From assembly GCA_037355855.1 (NCBI GenBank), contig CM074765.1, positions 2,108,001-2,172,000 of the forward strand: a stretch of DNA of 64,000 nt, written 5' to 3'. Below the pieces are notes generated by a model. The model saw only the letters and a list, made by a program, of their open reading frames with translations, was not told the DNA's origin and searched no databases. Source of the stretch: Pseudo-nitzschia pungens. Taxonomy: Eukaryota; Bacillariophyta; Bacillariophyceae; Bacillariales; Bacillariaceae. Of the stretch, positions 55,777 through 64,000 are shown piece by piece. Each line of letters begins with the position of its first letter. Position 1 is the stretch's first letter. The position numbers were made by a program, and so were the translations under genes.

Positions 55777-57189
55777 ATGACGTCTAAAGGAACCAAACAG
55801 AAACCCTTTAACTTTACACGAGAGGACTGGCCGGAAGATGCTACCACTGTGAAAATGAGTATCAACAGTGAGAAGGGAGGAGTCACGTTCAGTGACTACC
55901 TGAAGGTACTCACCAGCACTGAAAGACTGGAACTCTTCATTATCTGGAAGAGAGACTTTGACCAGAAAATCGCTGGCAATGACAAACTCCAAGGAGACCA
56001 GAAACTGGATGTCCTACAGCGGATTCTCGCCAATGAGGCACTATCCCTTATCCAGAGGGCACTCGCCCGGTCCTACTATGCGGAACCGAACCACAAGATA
56101 CACAACAACAGACTGGTCCAGAAAAAGATCCAGGAAATCGAAAAGCTTGATCAAACAACCAAAGAACCTCCCTCTGGGACACCCGAGGAGGCGGCAAAGG
56201 AGAAATCCACTCCAGAAGCCGACAAAACCAAACCGACTGCTACGGCAAAATTGGATGAGGAAACAGAGCCGGAAGACCTGGCTCCAATCCCCAAGAAAAG
56301 CGTACCAACCGCCCTTGCCCAGTACTACCAATCTGAAGAGTACAAGAAGGATGTCATTGAGGAATGCATGCATGTCCTCAAGCTCAAAATCTTTGGCAAT
56401 GACACGAACGGGAAACACTCGTATATCCTCCTCCACAGATTCATGCGGGGGATGCGAGTCAACATGAAACATGACATTCGCTCCTGGGCCAATCGAATGG
56501 CCGAACTACAAAGCTACCTCCCAGAATGCCTCTGGGAATGCGGCAATGACCCGGTAGAAGCACCTACCAGCTTCACACTGGCAGAAATGAAGGAAATGTT
56601 GGATTCCAACATGACACACTCCCAACGGGAGAAACTGGAACACATTGGATGGGATCTATATGCCCACTCCTTCAACACCACCATCGACAAGCTCGAAAAC
56701 CTGGAAACCACCATCCAGAAGGAGGAAGACCTCCAGAAGCGCATCACCAACCTAGAAAAGAAGAACGGCGGCGCCAAAAAGAACCCCAAGGCCACTTCTG
56801 GGGGAGGAAACAACCATGGAAAATTCCCCGGCAAACAGAAGAGCCCTATGGGCAACAGCAACAAACAGCTCTGCAAAACCTGTGGCAAGATCCACGCCGG
56901 CAAATGCTGGAAACTAACCGGAGCCCCTCCAAGAAGGGGAAATTTGACCCGGGAAACCATCAATCTGCTCAAGGAGCATTTTGTGGCAAAAGAAGACTCA
57001 GACAATGAGCAACACTCTAAACCCCACTGGGGAAGGAACCTATCAAACCACGAGTACTCCTATGTACTGGCCACGGCCCAAGCTGACCATGAGGTCTCAG
57101 ACGATGAGATCGACATCTCCGAACAGGAACTCAAAGAGTACAGACGAAAGTACAGAAAGACCTTTAAAAAGAAAGGCTCCCACAACTGA
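55777..57189 (+). CDS. gag: Gag-like protein of gypsy A3
   Basis: 470 aa, open throughout, although pol of the same element is dead. CKTCGKIHAGKCW zinc-knuckle variant near residue 370. Ends in TGA followed directly by the pol ATG in frame, as in A1 and A2. An intact gag could still be used in trans. Confidence 0.88.
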   Translation: MTSKGTKQKPFNFTREDWPEDATTVKMSINSEKGGVTFSDYLKVLTSTERLELFIIWKRDFDQKIAGNDKLQGDQKLDVLQRILANEALSLIQRALARSYYAEPNHKIHNNRLVQKKIQEIEKLDQTTKEPPSGTPEEAAKEKSTPEADKTKPTATAKLDEETEPEDLAPIPKKSVPTALAQYYQSEEYKKDVIEECMHVLKLKIFGNDTNGKHSYILLHRFMRGMRVNMKHDIRSWANRMAELQSYLPECLWECGNDPVEAPTSFTLAEMKEMLDSNMTHSQREKLEHIGWDLYAHSFNTTIDKLENLETTIQKEEDLQKRITNLEKKNGGAKKNPKATSGGGNNHGKFPGKQKSPMGNSNKQLCKTCGKIHAGKCWKLTGAPPRRGNLTRETINLLKEHFVAKEDSDNEQHSKPHWGRNLSNHEYSYVLATAQADHEVSDDEIDISEQELKEYRRKYRKTFKKKGSHN

Positions 57190-58138
57190 ATGGCAGATAC
57201 CATCCACACGGGACCCCGCATCATCAACCGATTTGCGGACGTCTGTGTGGAGGTATTGGACCACAAGGGAAGGGGGAGGATGCTCCGGGGCCTACTGGAC
57301 ACCAGATGCTCCAAATCCATCATCTTAAGGCATTTTGTTGACTGAAGTCAACTAACGAACCGAGACCAAAGAACTGTCACCTACAACACGTACGGAGGCA
57401 AGTTCAGAACCAAGTCTGCGGCTTCAGTGGGACTAAGGCTGATAGAATTTTCAAACTCCAAGACCATCAAATGGACCTTCCAAGTGGATGAATATCACCA
57501 CCATGAGGAAGTACCCTATGACATGATTATAGGATCGGACATGATGGCACAATTGGGACTGGACATCAAATACAGCTCCCGGACAATTGAGTGGTAGGGT
57601 GACTCCATCCCCATGAAGGGAATGGGGGAGCTCTCTGACCCGGACAAATGTGAGGCAGTATTCTTTGCCAACACACAAAGTCCCATCCTCCAACAGGAGG
57701 AAGAAAGGCAATCCAAAATCTTAGATGCAGACTACTCCAAAGTTGATATAGACGCTATGGTCAATGACCTGGAGATCACAGACGTGTCCAAGGAAGCCTT
57801 GAAGAAAACATTGAAGAAGTTCCTTACTCTCTTTGGCAGAGGGCTGGGACTGCTTAAAAACATTGAACCGGTATCGATTGAGCTCCAACCAGGGGTCAAA
57901 CCGGTCCGGCAAAGGTACTATTCCGTGCCCCATGCCTTTGAACAAGCACTCCAAAAGGAAATCGACAGGCTCTGTGACATTGGAGTCCTGGAGAAACTCC
58001 CCCATGATGATGACTCACCATGGGCATCCCCCGCATTCTGTCAACCGAAGAAGACGGGTGATATTCGGGTCCTTACGGACTTCCGAAAAATGAATGCAGC
58101 CATCCAAAGGAAACCATTCCCACTACCACGAATAGGGG

Positions 58139-58444
58139 TGTGACATGTTGACGTAAATGATTATTGAATCCCGCATACGTTCCAATATACAAGAATATAT
58201 AAATAATATTCATGTACATATACTGAATATTATTCAAATATCAAGATAAACAAAGATTCCCATGAATCAACGATTATTGATATTATGCCCACCGAATAAT
58301 ATATCATTATTCGATCGTTCATCCATACTCAAGGAATCATTCCCATCTCGTAAAGTATTCAACCATTCTCTTTCATAACACAATTTATTAATCATACATC
58401 TTTAAAATACTCCTATCATGTATTTTCTACCTTAACATGTAACA
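58139..58444 (+). repeat. 5' LTR of B'
   Basis: 306 bp, related at its ends to the B and C LTRs (TGTRACATG start; TTTTCTACCTTA near the end). Confidence 0.92.
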
Positions 58445-58456
58445 CAGTAATTACTG
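58445..58456 (+). other. Palindrome at primer-binding-site position of B'
   Basis: CAGTAATTACTG abutting the LTR, followed by TTTATCTT as in B. The leader after it (58560-58780) is dense in CGATCGAT words. Confidence 0.85.
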
Positions 58457-59160
58457 TTTATCTTTTAAAGTAGAAGACAGACAGGAAATCAGTACTGAAT
58501 TCAAAACATCCATTATCCTAAACAACAGGTATACATCGATACCTCAACAAGCAAAAAGAATTAAGAAAGAACTGATCTAACCAAATCTACGACGATCGGA
58601 AACAAGAACGACTGAACAATACGAATCGATCAAACGCTCCAAGAAGAAACAACGATCGATCGCAATCTCCGAAAGAACCGGTCGAATCAAGAACTACGAA
58701 ACACTTACACGAAACGATCGATATCTATGAAACAACCGATACGATCGATCGAACACCGAATCGATCAAACTACGAATCAAGAAACAACCATGGCAGGACT
58801 TTACAGAGATCCTCGGATCCCTTACAAGAGAGCTTTCAACAGCTCCAATCCCAAGCTTGTTACACTAACAATTTACAATAACGAAGACCAAGAAGACAGC
58901 GTCAAAGTCCCTCTATTCACCGACAAAGGAGGACTAGAAGAACTCCTACACACCAAAGAAGCATTCCTAAACGCAGCAGAAGATCTTGATCTATCAACAA
59001 CTAAATACATCAAATACTTTGGCCGATGTCTCGCTGTAGACGCCCAAACCGAATGGAGGTCCTTGACAAGACAAGGATATCCACAAACGCAGAATGGATA
59101 CAAGAGAGCTGTCTCAGCCTTTATCAAGCAATACTGCAGCGCCGAAGACGCCAAGGATAC

Positions 59161-59179
59161 AATGCATACATACCTTCGA
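59161..59179. repeat. Retroposon target-site duplication, left copy
   Basis: AATGCATACATACCTTCGA, 19 bp, repeated at 61106-61124. Confidence 0.92.
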
Positions 59180-61105
59180 TAATAATAATATACTTATTTA
59201 AGTAGGAAAATCCACCGAAGGTGGTTAAAAGCTACTCAGTCTGTAACCAGACTTTATCGTCGCCTCAATCGAAGAGAGGTTAGGCCCCAAGTTGTAGAAC
59301 GACGCGTCGCCTCAACCATGGGGGATTTGGGCCCCAGGTTGTAAAGACGACTATTTTGCAAACGAACCTTGGTAAGAAACAGGAAGAAAAACAAACCAGT
59401 CCAGAGCACAACAGACACTGCTGTTGCAAAGCGTACAGGAGACGGGGTAACAAGAACGTGAAAGGGAAAGACACAAGCAAAACTGTCCCTCCAATGCTGG
59501 TATGCAGCATCCGTAATGCTAGTGGTCAGCCGACACAAGCAAAACCCTTCCTCAGATACATAGTATCAGTAATGCTAGTGGTCAGCGTACAAAAGCAAAA
59601 CTCCTCTCTGGATGCTGGAGTGCAGCATCAGTAATGCGAGTAGTCAGCCCCAAACACATTCCTTACCACACACTCCTTACCATTCGTATGGTACCGTACA
59701 CCGAAAACAAGCAAAATTTCCCAGGTAATGCTTGTATTCCGTCGAAACACTAAGAGGCAGTGGAGCCTACTACCAAATTCGTAGAACGAACTTGCTCTCC
59801 TGTAGTAGCTTGGAAACACGGCCTTTAAGTGATAACACTTATGGACCATCAGGGCTGTAGACTTGAAAACAGGTGGCAGCTGTACTGTGAACTGGAGGGG
59901 TATATATAGGTGGTGAAGCATTAAGTAACATGTACTTAGCGGCTTTGGGGCTTGGGTCATAAAAACAGTAGGTCCATAGTCAAAAACAATTATGGTCCAG
60001 CAGGGCAGTAGACTTGAAAACAGATGACAGTTGAAGTGTGCACCTGAGGGGGTTATGTAGGTAGGAGAGCCTTAAGCAAGCTGTACTTAGCGGCTTTGGG
60101 GCTTGGGTCAAGAAACAGTAGGACCATAAGCGAAACACTTATAGTCAAGCAGGGCAGTATACTTGAAAACAGATGACAGTTGAAGTGTGCACCTGACAGG
60201 GTTATGTAGGTAGGAGAGCCTTAAGCAACTGTACTTAGCGACTTAGGGGCTTGGGTCAGGAAACAGTAGGACCATAAGTGAAAACACTTATGGTCCAGCA
60301 GGGCAGTAGACTTGGAAACAGATGACATTTATACAGTACATCTGGGAGGTATATGTAGATGGTAGAGCCTTAAGTGAACTGTACTTAGCGGCTTTGGGGC
60401 TTGGGTCAGAAAACAGTAGGACCATAAGCGAAAACACTTATGGTCCAGCAGGGCAGTAGACTTGGAAACAGATGACATTTATACTGTACACCTGAGAGGT
60501 ATATGTAGATGGTAGAGCCTTAAGTGAACTGTACTTAGCGGCTTTTGGGCTTGGGTCAGAAAACAGTAGGACCATAAGCGAAAACACTTATGGTCCAGCA
60601 GGGCAATAGACTTGGAAACAGATGACATCTGGAATTTCGTGTAGAAATATTCCTACAGTGGAAGAACTTTAAGTGAGAATCACTTAAGCAGCTTGGAAAC
60701 AGTGTAGAACATTAAGTATAGCAAGATATACGTAAGGGCCTTGGTTGGAGCTTGGGAACAGATCGAAGCAGTACCGTACATCGAAAAAGAGTGGTGAATT
60801 GCTGTAGTATCTGTACTGGAAGTGCTGTAGAAAATTATGTGTCGGTTTTGTGTTGGTTGTTGCTGCTGCTTGATCGGCCGCCGAGTGGTGAATTGGCAAC
60901 CAAAGCAACCAAACGAAGCATCCAGCAACTGAACCGATAGCAGAAACGAAGAGCGCAGGTCTTGGTTAATACATGTAGGTCCTGGGGTTGTGATTGGGGG
61001 TGTATAAGGGAGCGAGATATCGCATGGTAAAGTTGTGTAGAAATCTACGTATTTTTAGTACTGGAACATCGGAACGTCGGACAAAATGCGCGTCGCGCAA
61101 ATTGT
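59180..61105 (-). mobile_element. Non-autonomous LINE-like retroposon
   Basis: A 1926-bp insertion between 19-bp target duplications. Its 3' end (minus orientation) matches the LINE at 34387-38411 for about 190 bp. The match includes the ATT-repeat tail and both small hairpins, here CCACC-GAA-GGTGG and AGTCTG-TAAC-CAGACT. There is no RT and no ORF of coding character. The interior is a 150-bp tandem array. It was probably mobilised by the LINE machinery, like a SINE, through the shared 3' end. Confidence 0.85.
59821..60640. repeat. 150-bp tandem array with a hairpin in each unit
   Basis: Units start near 59821, 59971, 60121, 60269, 60419 and 60569, a period of 148-150 bp; the last is partial. 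Most begin GGACCATAAG, a short A-rich loop, CTTATGGTCC, forming a 10-12 bp stem. The first units are more diverged. Confidence 0.9.
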
Positions 61106-61124
61106 AATGCATACATACCTTCGA
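61106..61124. repeat. Retroposon target-site duplication, right copy
   Basis: 19 bp identical to 59161-59179. Confidence 0.92.
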
Positions 61125-61845
61125 ACGCTGAAGAAATCAGTGGACATCTCTTGCAAAGACCATGCAGACCGAATGGAACAGCTCTTCAAATACACCGCAA
61201 AATTACAAGGCTATGCCACTGATCTAAATCACTTACAACAGATGACAATCTTGCTCCACAGCTTCCCTAATGAATGGATTGAAGACTATTGCAGAATCCA
61301 CAGAGGAGTTCGACCACAAGCAACTGTACAATTGATAGTGGACCATATGAGCTCCCTCGATCGATTGAGCCGAAGCGAACTCCTCCATCGACTGATCCAT
61401 ACGATTCTGATGATATCGACAACATCAGCAACACAAGCGCCGACAACAACAACTCTCATTCCGACAGCGACAGCAACGCTGAATCGGAAGATGATGAAGA
61501 AGAAGAAGCGCCAGCAAACAATATCAGCAACCGCAAGTACAACAATCCTTGCAGAATTACAGGCCATGATCATGATTGGTCGGAATGCCCAAGAAATAGA
61601 TATTCCAAAAGAAATAAGAGCAATAGCAGCAACAACAGCACTGCTTCGACTCCTAGCAATGAAACTGGAAGCACTGCTTCCAATGAATCCTTCCAGGCGC
61701 ACATGAAACGCGCCATGGAAACATACTGCGCTCAACATGATGGAACACTTGAAAGAACCATCGAAGGAACCATTATATTCAAACCAAAACGGCCTCGATT
61801 TCTGAAGCAACCTATCACCTGGCCTATACAACAACCACAAGGATC

Positions 61846-62091
61846 ATGATATCCAGCACCGTGCCTTCGGCTCCACTGGACCTGAATGCCAGTACAGCAC
61901 TGCTGTCTGGGACGACGCATGGAGGAGAACTCCCAGAAGGGGAAGGAACCTACAGAGATGAGCCCTGTTGCAACACAAAATGTTCGAACAAATACAAAGC
62001 GCTCAGACCGATCCAAAGTGACGGCAACAATCAACCAACTAAAATAAACGATTCACTTATGGCAATTCAACTACTGAAGAATCAATTATAA
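61846..62091 (+). pseudogene. pol: N-terminal pol remnant of B'
   Basis: 81 codons whose start (PLDLNASTALLSGTTHGGELP) matches the first residues of B pol (QELDASTALLSGMTHRGDLP). It stops before the protease. From 62092 to 62965 no pol sequence is recognisable; GGGTACAG recurs three times near 62138-62232. Confidence 0.75.
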
Positions 62092-62965
62092 TGCAATAAA
62101 AGATCTGGACGCAGATCGGTTCGGACGCGAACTAATTGCAAGGGTACAGACGCTTATGCCAAATGAATCAGTCAATCGAATCGAATCATATATCGATTTC
62201 GATAAGGGTACAGACGCAAACAAAATAAAGGGTACAGCAGCAGCAATAACAAGGGCAACCTTGCTCCGGACAAATCAATAGTCCACAGGAAGCTCCTGAA
62301 AATAATAAGAGCAATCCCACAAAATCCGAATTCAAAAACCCACAGAGGTGCTCTGGAGTTACAAAAATTCGAATCTCCAGTCGACTGCTGCAAATACACC
62401 CAAACCAAAGACCGGCCCAAGTATCCGGCAAATCGCAATTGACCTTGAACGCAATTCAATACAACACTAACTATGCGTCCCCCTCTCTGCTTTTACATAT
62501 AATTGCAGACAAACAGCACGAATAACACATCCAACGCAGCTCGGCTTTTCACCTACCTTAAACTCCTATTACAGGAGGTGTTTTTATGCCTACCAAGAGC
62601 AACTGATTTCGACATCGATTTCAAAGCAACCGAATTTATACAATCAGCTCCACTACTCAAAGGGAGGTCCATCACAGTTGGGGGAGGAAAAGAATTTTCT
62701 TCGACACTTTTTCTATTTTTACCATGTCTTTTCGACCCTTCTCCAACACAAGAAACAAATCTTCGATTTTCTGAGTATCATGAAGAACCTTCTTCAATCC
62801 CAGTTCGATCTACATTACCATATATCTTCAGAATGTTCCGAATGGCATACATCATCATCTTCAACCGGTTCTCCGAACAAGCATATCTCTTTTCATCGAC
62901 ACTACTCAACTCCGAACCTATTCTATTGAACCACATGCAAACTTCACCTAATCATTGGGGAACTA

Positions 62966-63271
62966 TGTGACATGTTGACGTAAATGATTATTGAATCCCG
63001 CATACGTTCCAATATACAAGAATATATAAATAATATTCATGTACATATACTGAATATTATTCAAATATCAAGATAAACAAAGATTCCCATGAATCAACGA
63101 TTATTGATATTATGCCCACCGAATAATATATCATTATTCGATCGTTCATCCATACTCAAGGAATCATTCCCATCTCGTAAAGTATTCAACCATTCTCTTT
63201 CATAACACAATTTATTAATCATACATCTTTAAAATACTCCTATCATGTATTTTCTACCTTAACATGTAACA
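62966..63271 (+). repeat. 3' LTR of B'
   Basis: 306 bp, same sequence as the 5' LTR, preceded by TTGGGGAACTA (likely polypurine tract). Confidence 0.92.
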
Positions 63272-64000
63272 AGGGGAAACAATCCAAAGGCGACAGAAAT
63301 TCAAGTCCGCCACGGCACTGGACTTATCCCAAGGATATTACACCATTCCCATTTACAAGGAGAGCCAGAAGATTTGCTCTACCATTTTGCCATGGGGAAA
63401 ATATGCCTACAAGAGATTGGCAATGGGGATTGCTTGTGCCCCTGACATCTTCCAGTCCATCATGATGAACCTACTGGGGGATCTGGACTATGTTCTGGTC
63501 TATATTGATGATATTCTAATTATCCAGCAAGAGGGAGAATCTGAACAGAATCACCTCGACAAAATCGATACAGTCCTACAGAGGCTCGATGATGCTGGCT
63601 TTCGGGCCAATCTAAGGAAATCCTTCTTCATGCAAAAAGAAGTGGAATATCTGGGATTTCTGTTAACAACAGAGGGCATTCAGCCCCAGCCAAAGAAACT
63701 GGAGGCAATGAAGCGTCTGGAAGCCCCCAAGAACACCAAGCAACTCAAGATGTTTCTTGGAATGGTAAATTTCTACAGGGATATGTGGAAGCGGCGCTCC
63801 CACATCCTGGCCCCCCTCAATAAACTTGCAGGGAAAAAGGGCAAAATGAACTGGTACTGGGGTCCAGCAGAGCAGAAAGCTTTCATGGAGGCGAAGAGGA
63901 TGCTCGCCGAGGAAGCCAGACTCACATTCCCGGACTTTATAAAACCATTTCATCTCTACTCAGACGCCAGTGACAGGCAACTGGGAGCAACTGTATGCCA

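Larger units (their letters stand above)
58790..61849 (+). pseudogene. gag: Gag of B', interrupted and frameshifted
   Basis: Starts at ATG 58790 (MAGLYRDPRIPYK) and runs to MHTYLR at 59179, where a retroposon is inserted. It resumes after the 19-bp duplication at 61125 (TLKKSVDISCKDHADR...LTILLHSFPNEW-like block...VDHMSS), then changes frame near 61340-61380. It continues in another frame with an acidic Ser/Asp region and a CRITGHDHDWSEC motif to the TGA at 61847-61849. An ATG overlapping that stop (ATGA) opens the pol remnant. Confidence 0.82.
58139..63271 (+). mobile_element. Gag-only Ty3/gypsy element B', nested in A3
   Basis: Target duplication AGGGG at 58134-58138 and 63272-63276. The two LTRs (58139-58444 and 62966-63271, 306 bp each, TGTGACATG...CATGTAACA) look identical. 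Inside are a leader, a gag related to that of B, and about 80 codons of pol N-terminus. No protease, RT, RNase H or integrase is present. Without the 1.9-kb retroposon it carries, it is about 3.2 kb. It must have moved with enzymes supplied by another element. Confidence 0.9.
54839..64000 (+). mobile_element. Ty3/gypsy LTR retrotransposon A3, degraded, runs off window
   Basis: Third member of family A. The 5' LTR is at 54839-55033, the palindrome at 55034-55047, and gag is intact. Pol has two nonsense changes and is split by element B' (58139-63271). Pol resumes at 63277 and leaves the window. The left flank is AGGGG; the right flank is not visible. Confidence 0.9.
57190..64000 (+). pseudogene. 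pol: Pol of gypsy A3, inactivated and split
   Basis: Homologous to A1 pol. In-frame TGA at 57343-57345 (CGA in A1) and TAG at 57595-57597 (CAG in A1), both C-to-T changes. The protease active site reads LLDTRC instead of LLDSGC. After 58138 the reading frame is interrupted by B' and resumes after the AGGGG duplication at 63272-63276, in RT, through a YIDD box near 63500 and into RNase H at the window edge. Confidence 0.88.

Overview
The window looks like nuclear DNA of a microbial eukaryote, most probably a raphid pennate diatom or a close stramenopile. The evidence is short GT-AG introns (about 70-140 bp, one of 572 bp), closely packed genes on both strands, conserved eukaryotic housekeeping genes (an RRP12-like ribosome-biogenesis factor, EMC8/9, a rhomboid protease, an Sm-fold protein), low-complexity Asp/Ser/Asn runs, and piggyBac and Ty3/gypsy elements of the kinds seen in diatoms. 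The assignment to diatoms is inference; no marker gene settles it.

Layout. 1-5.3 kb: three host genes (a membrane protein with a TPR-like part that runs off the left edge, an NAA38/LSMD1-like Sm protein, and a Cys-rich repeat protein). 6.1-16.4 kb: a piggyBac-like transposase gene cut by a complete, apparently intact Ty3/gypsy element (family A, copy A1), followed by a TTAA-flanked foldback MITE. 16.8-25.0 kb: host genes (RRP12-like, EMC8/9, and a membrane protein that splices into an RRM exon). 26.3-32.2 kb: gypsy copy A2, then a 181-bp tandem array. 33.8-43.5 kb: a second gypsy family (B) with a 5'-truncated LINE inserted in its pol, next to the 3' end of a related element (C) and a palindromic minisatellite. 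45.9-54.5 kb: host genes (two unrecognised proteins, a rhomboid protease, a 94-aa membrane protein). 54.8-64.0 kb: a three-level nest, in which gypsy copy A3 contains a gag-only element B', which contains a non-autonomous LINE-like retroposon.

Roughly 60 percent of the window is mobile DNA. Three of the four elements with both LTRs visible have matching LTR pairs as far as read by eye, so much of the activity is recent. The points most worth following up are: (i) gag and pol in one frame separated by a single UGA in both gypsy families; (ii) a perfect palindrome directly after the 5' LTR, where a tRNA primer-binding site is expected, in every copy where that junction is visible; (iii) a LINE and a non-coding retroposon that share 3'-terminal stem-loops, the second one carrying 150-bp tandem units with a hairpin; (iv) a predicted single-pass membrane protein ending in an RRM; (v) an Sm domain split by a long low-complexity insert. 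Exon boundaries were read from splice consensus and frame continuity only, and coordinates were counted by hand.
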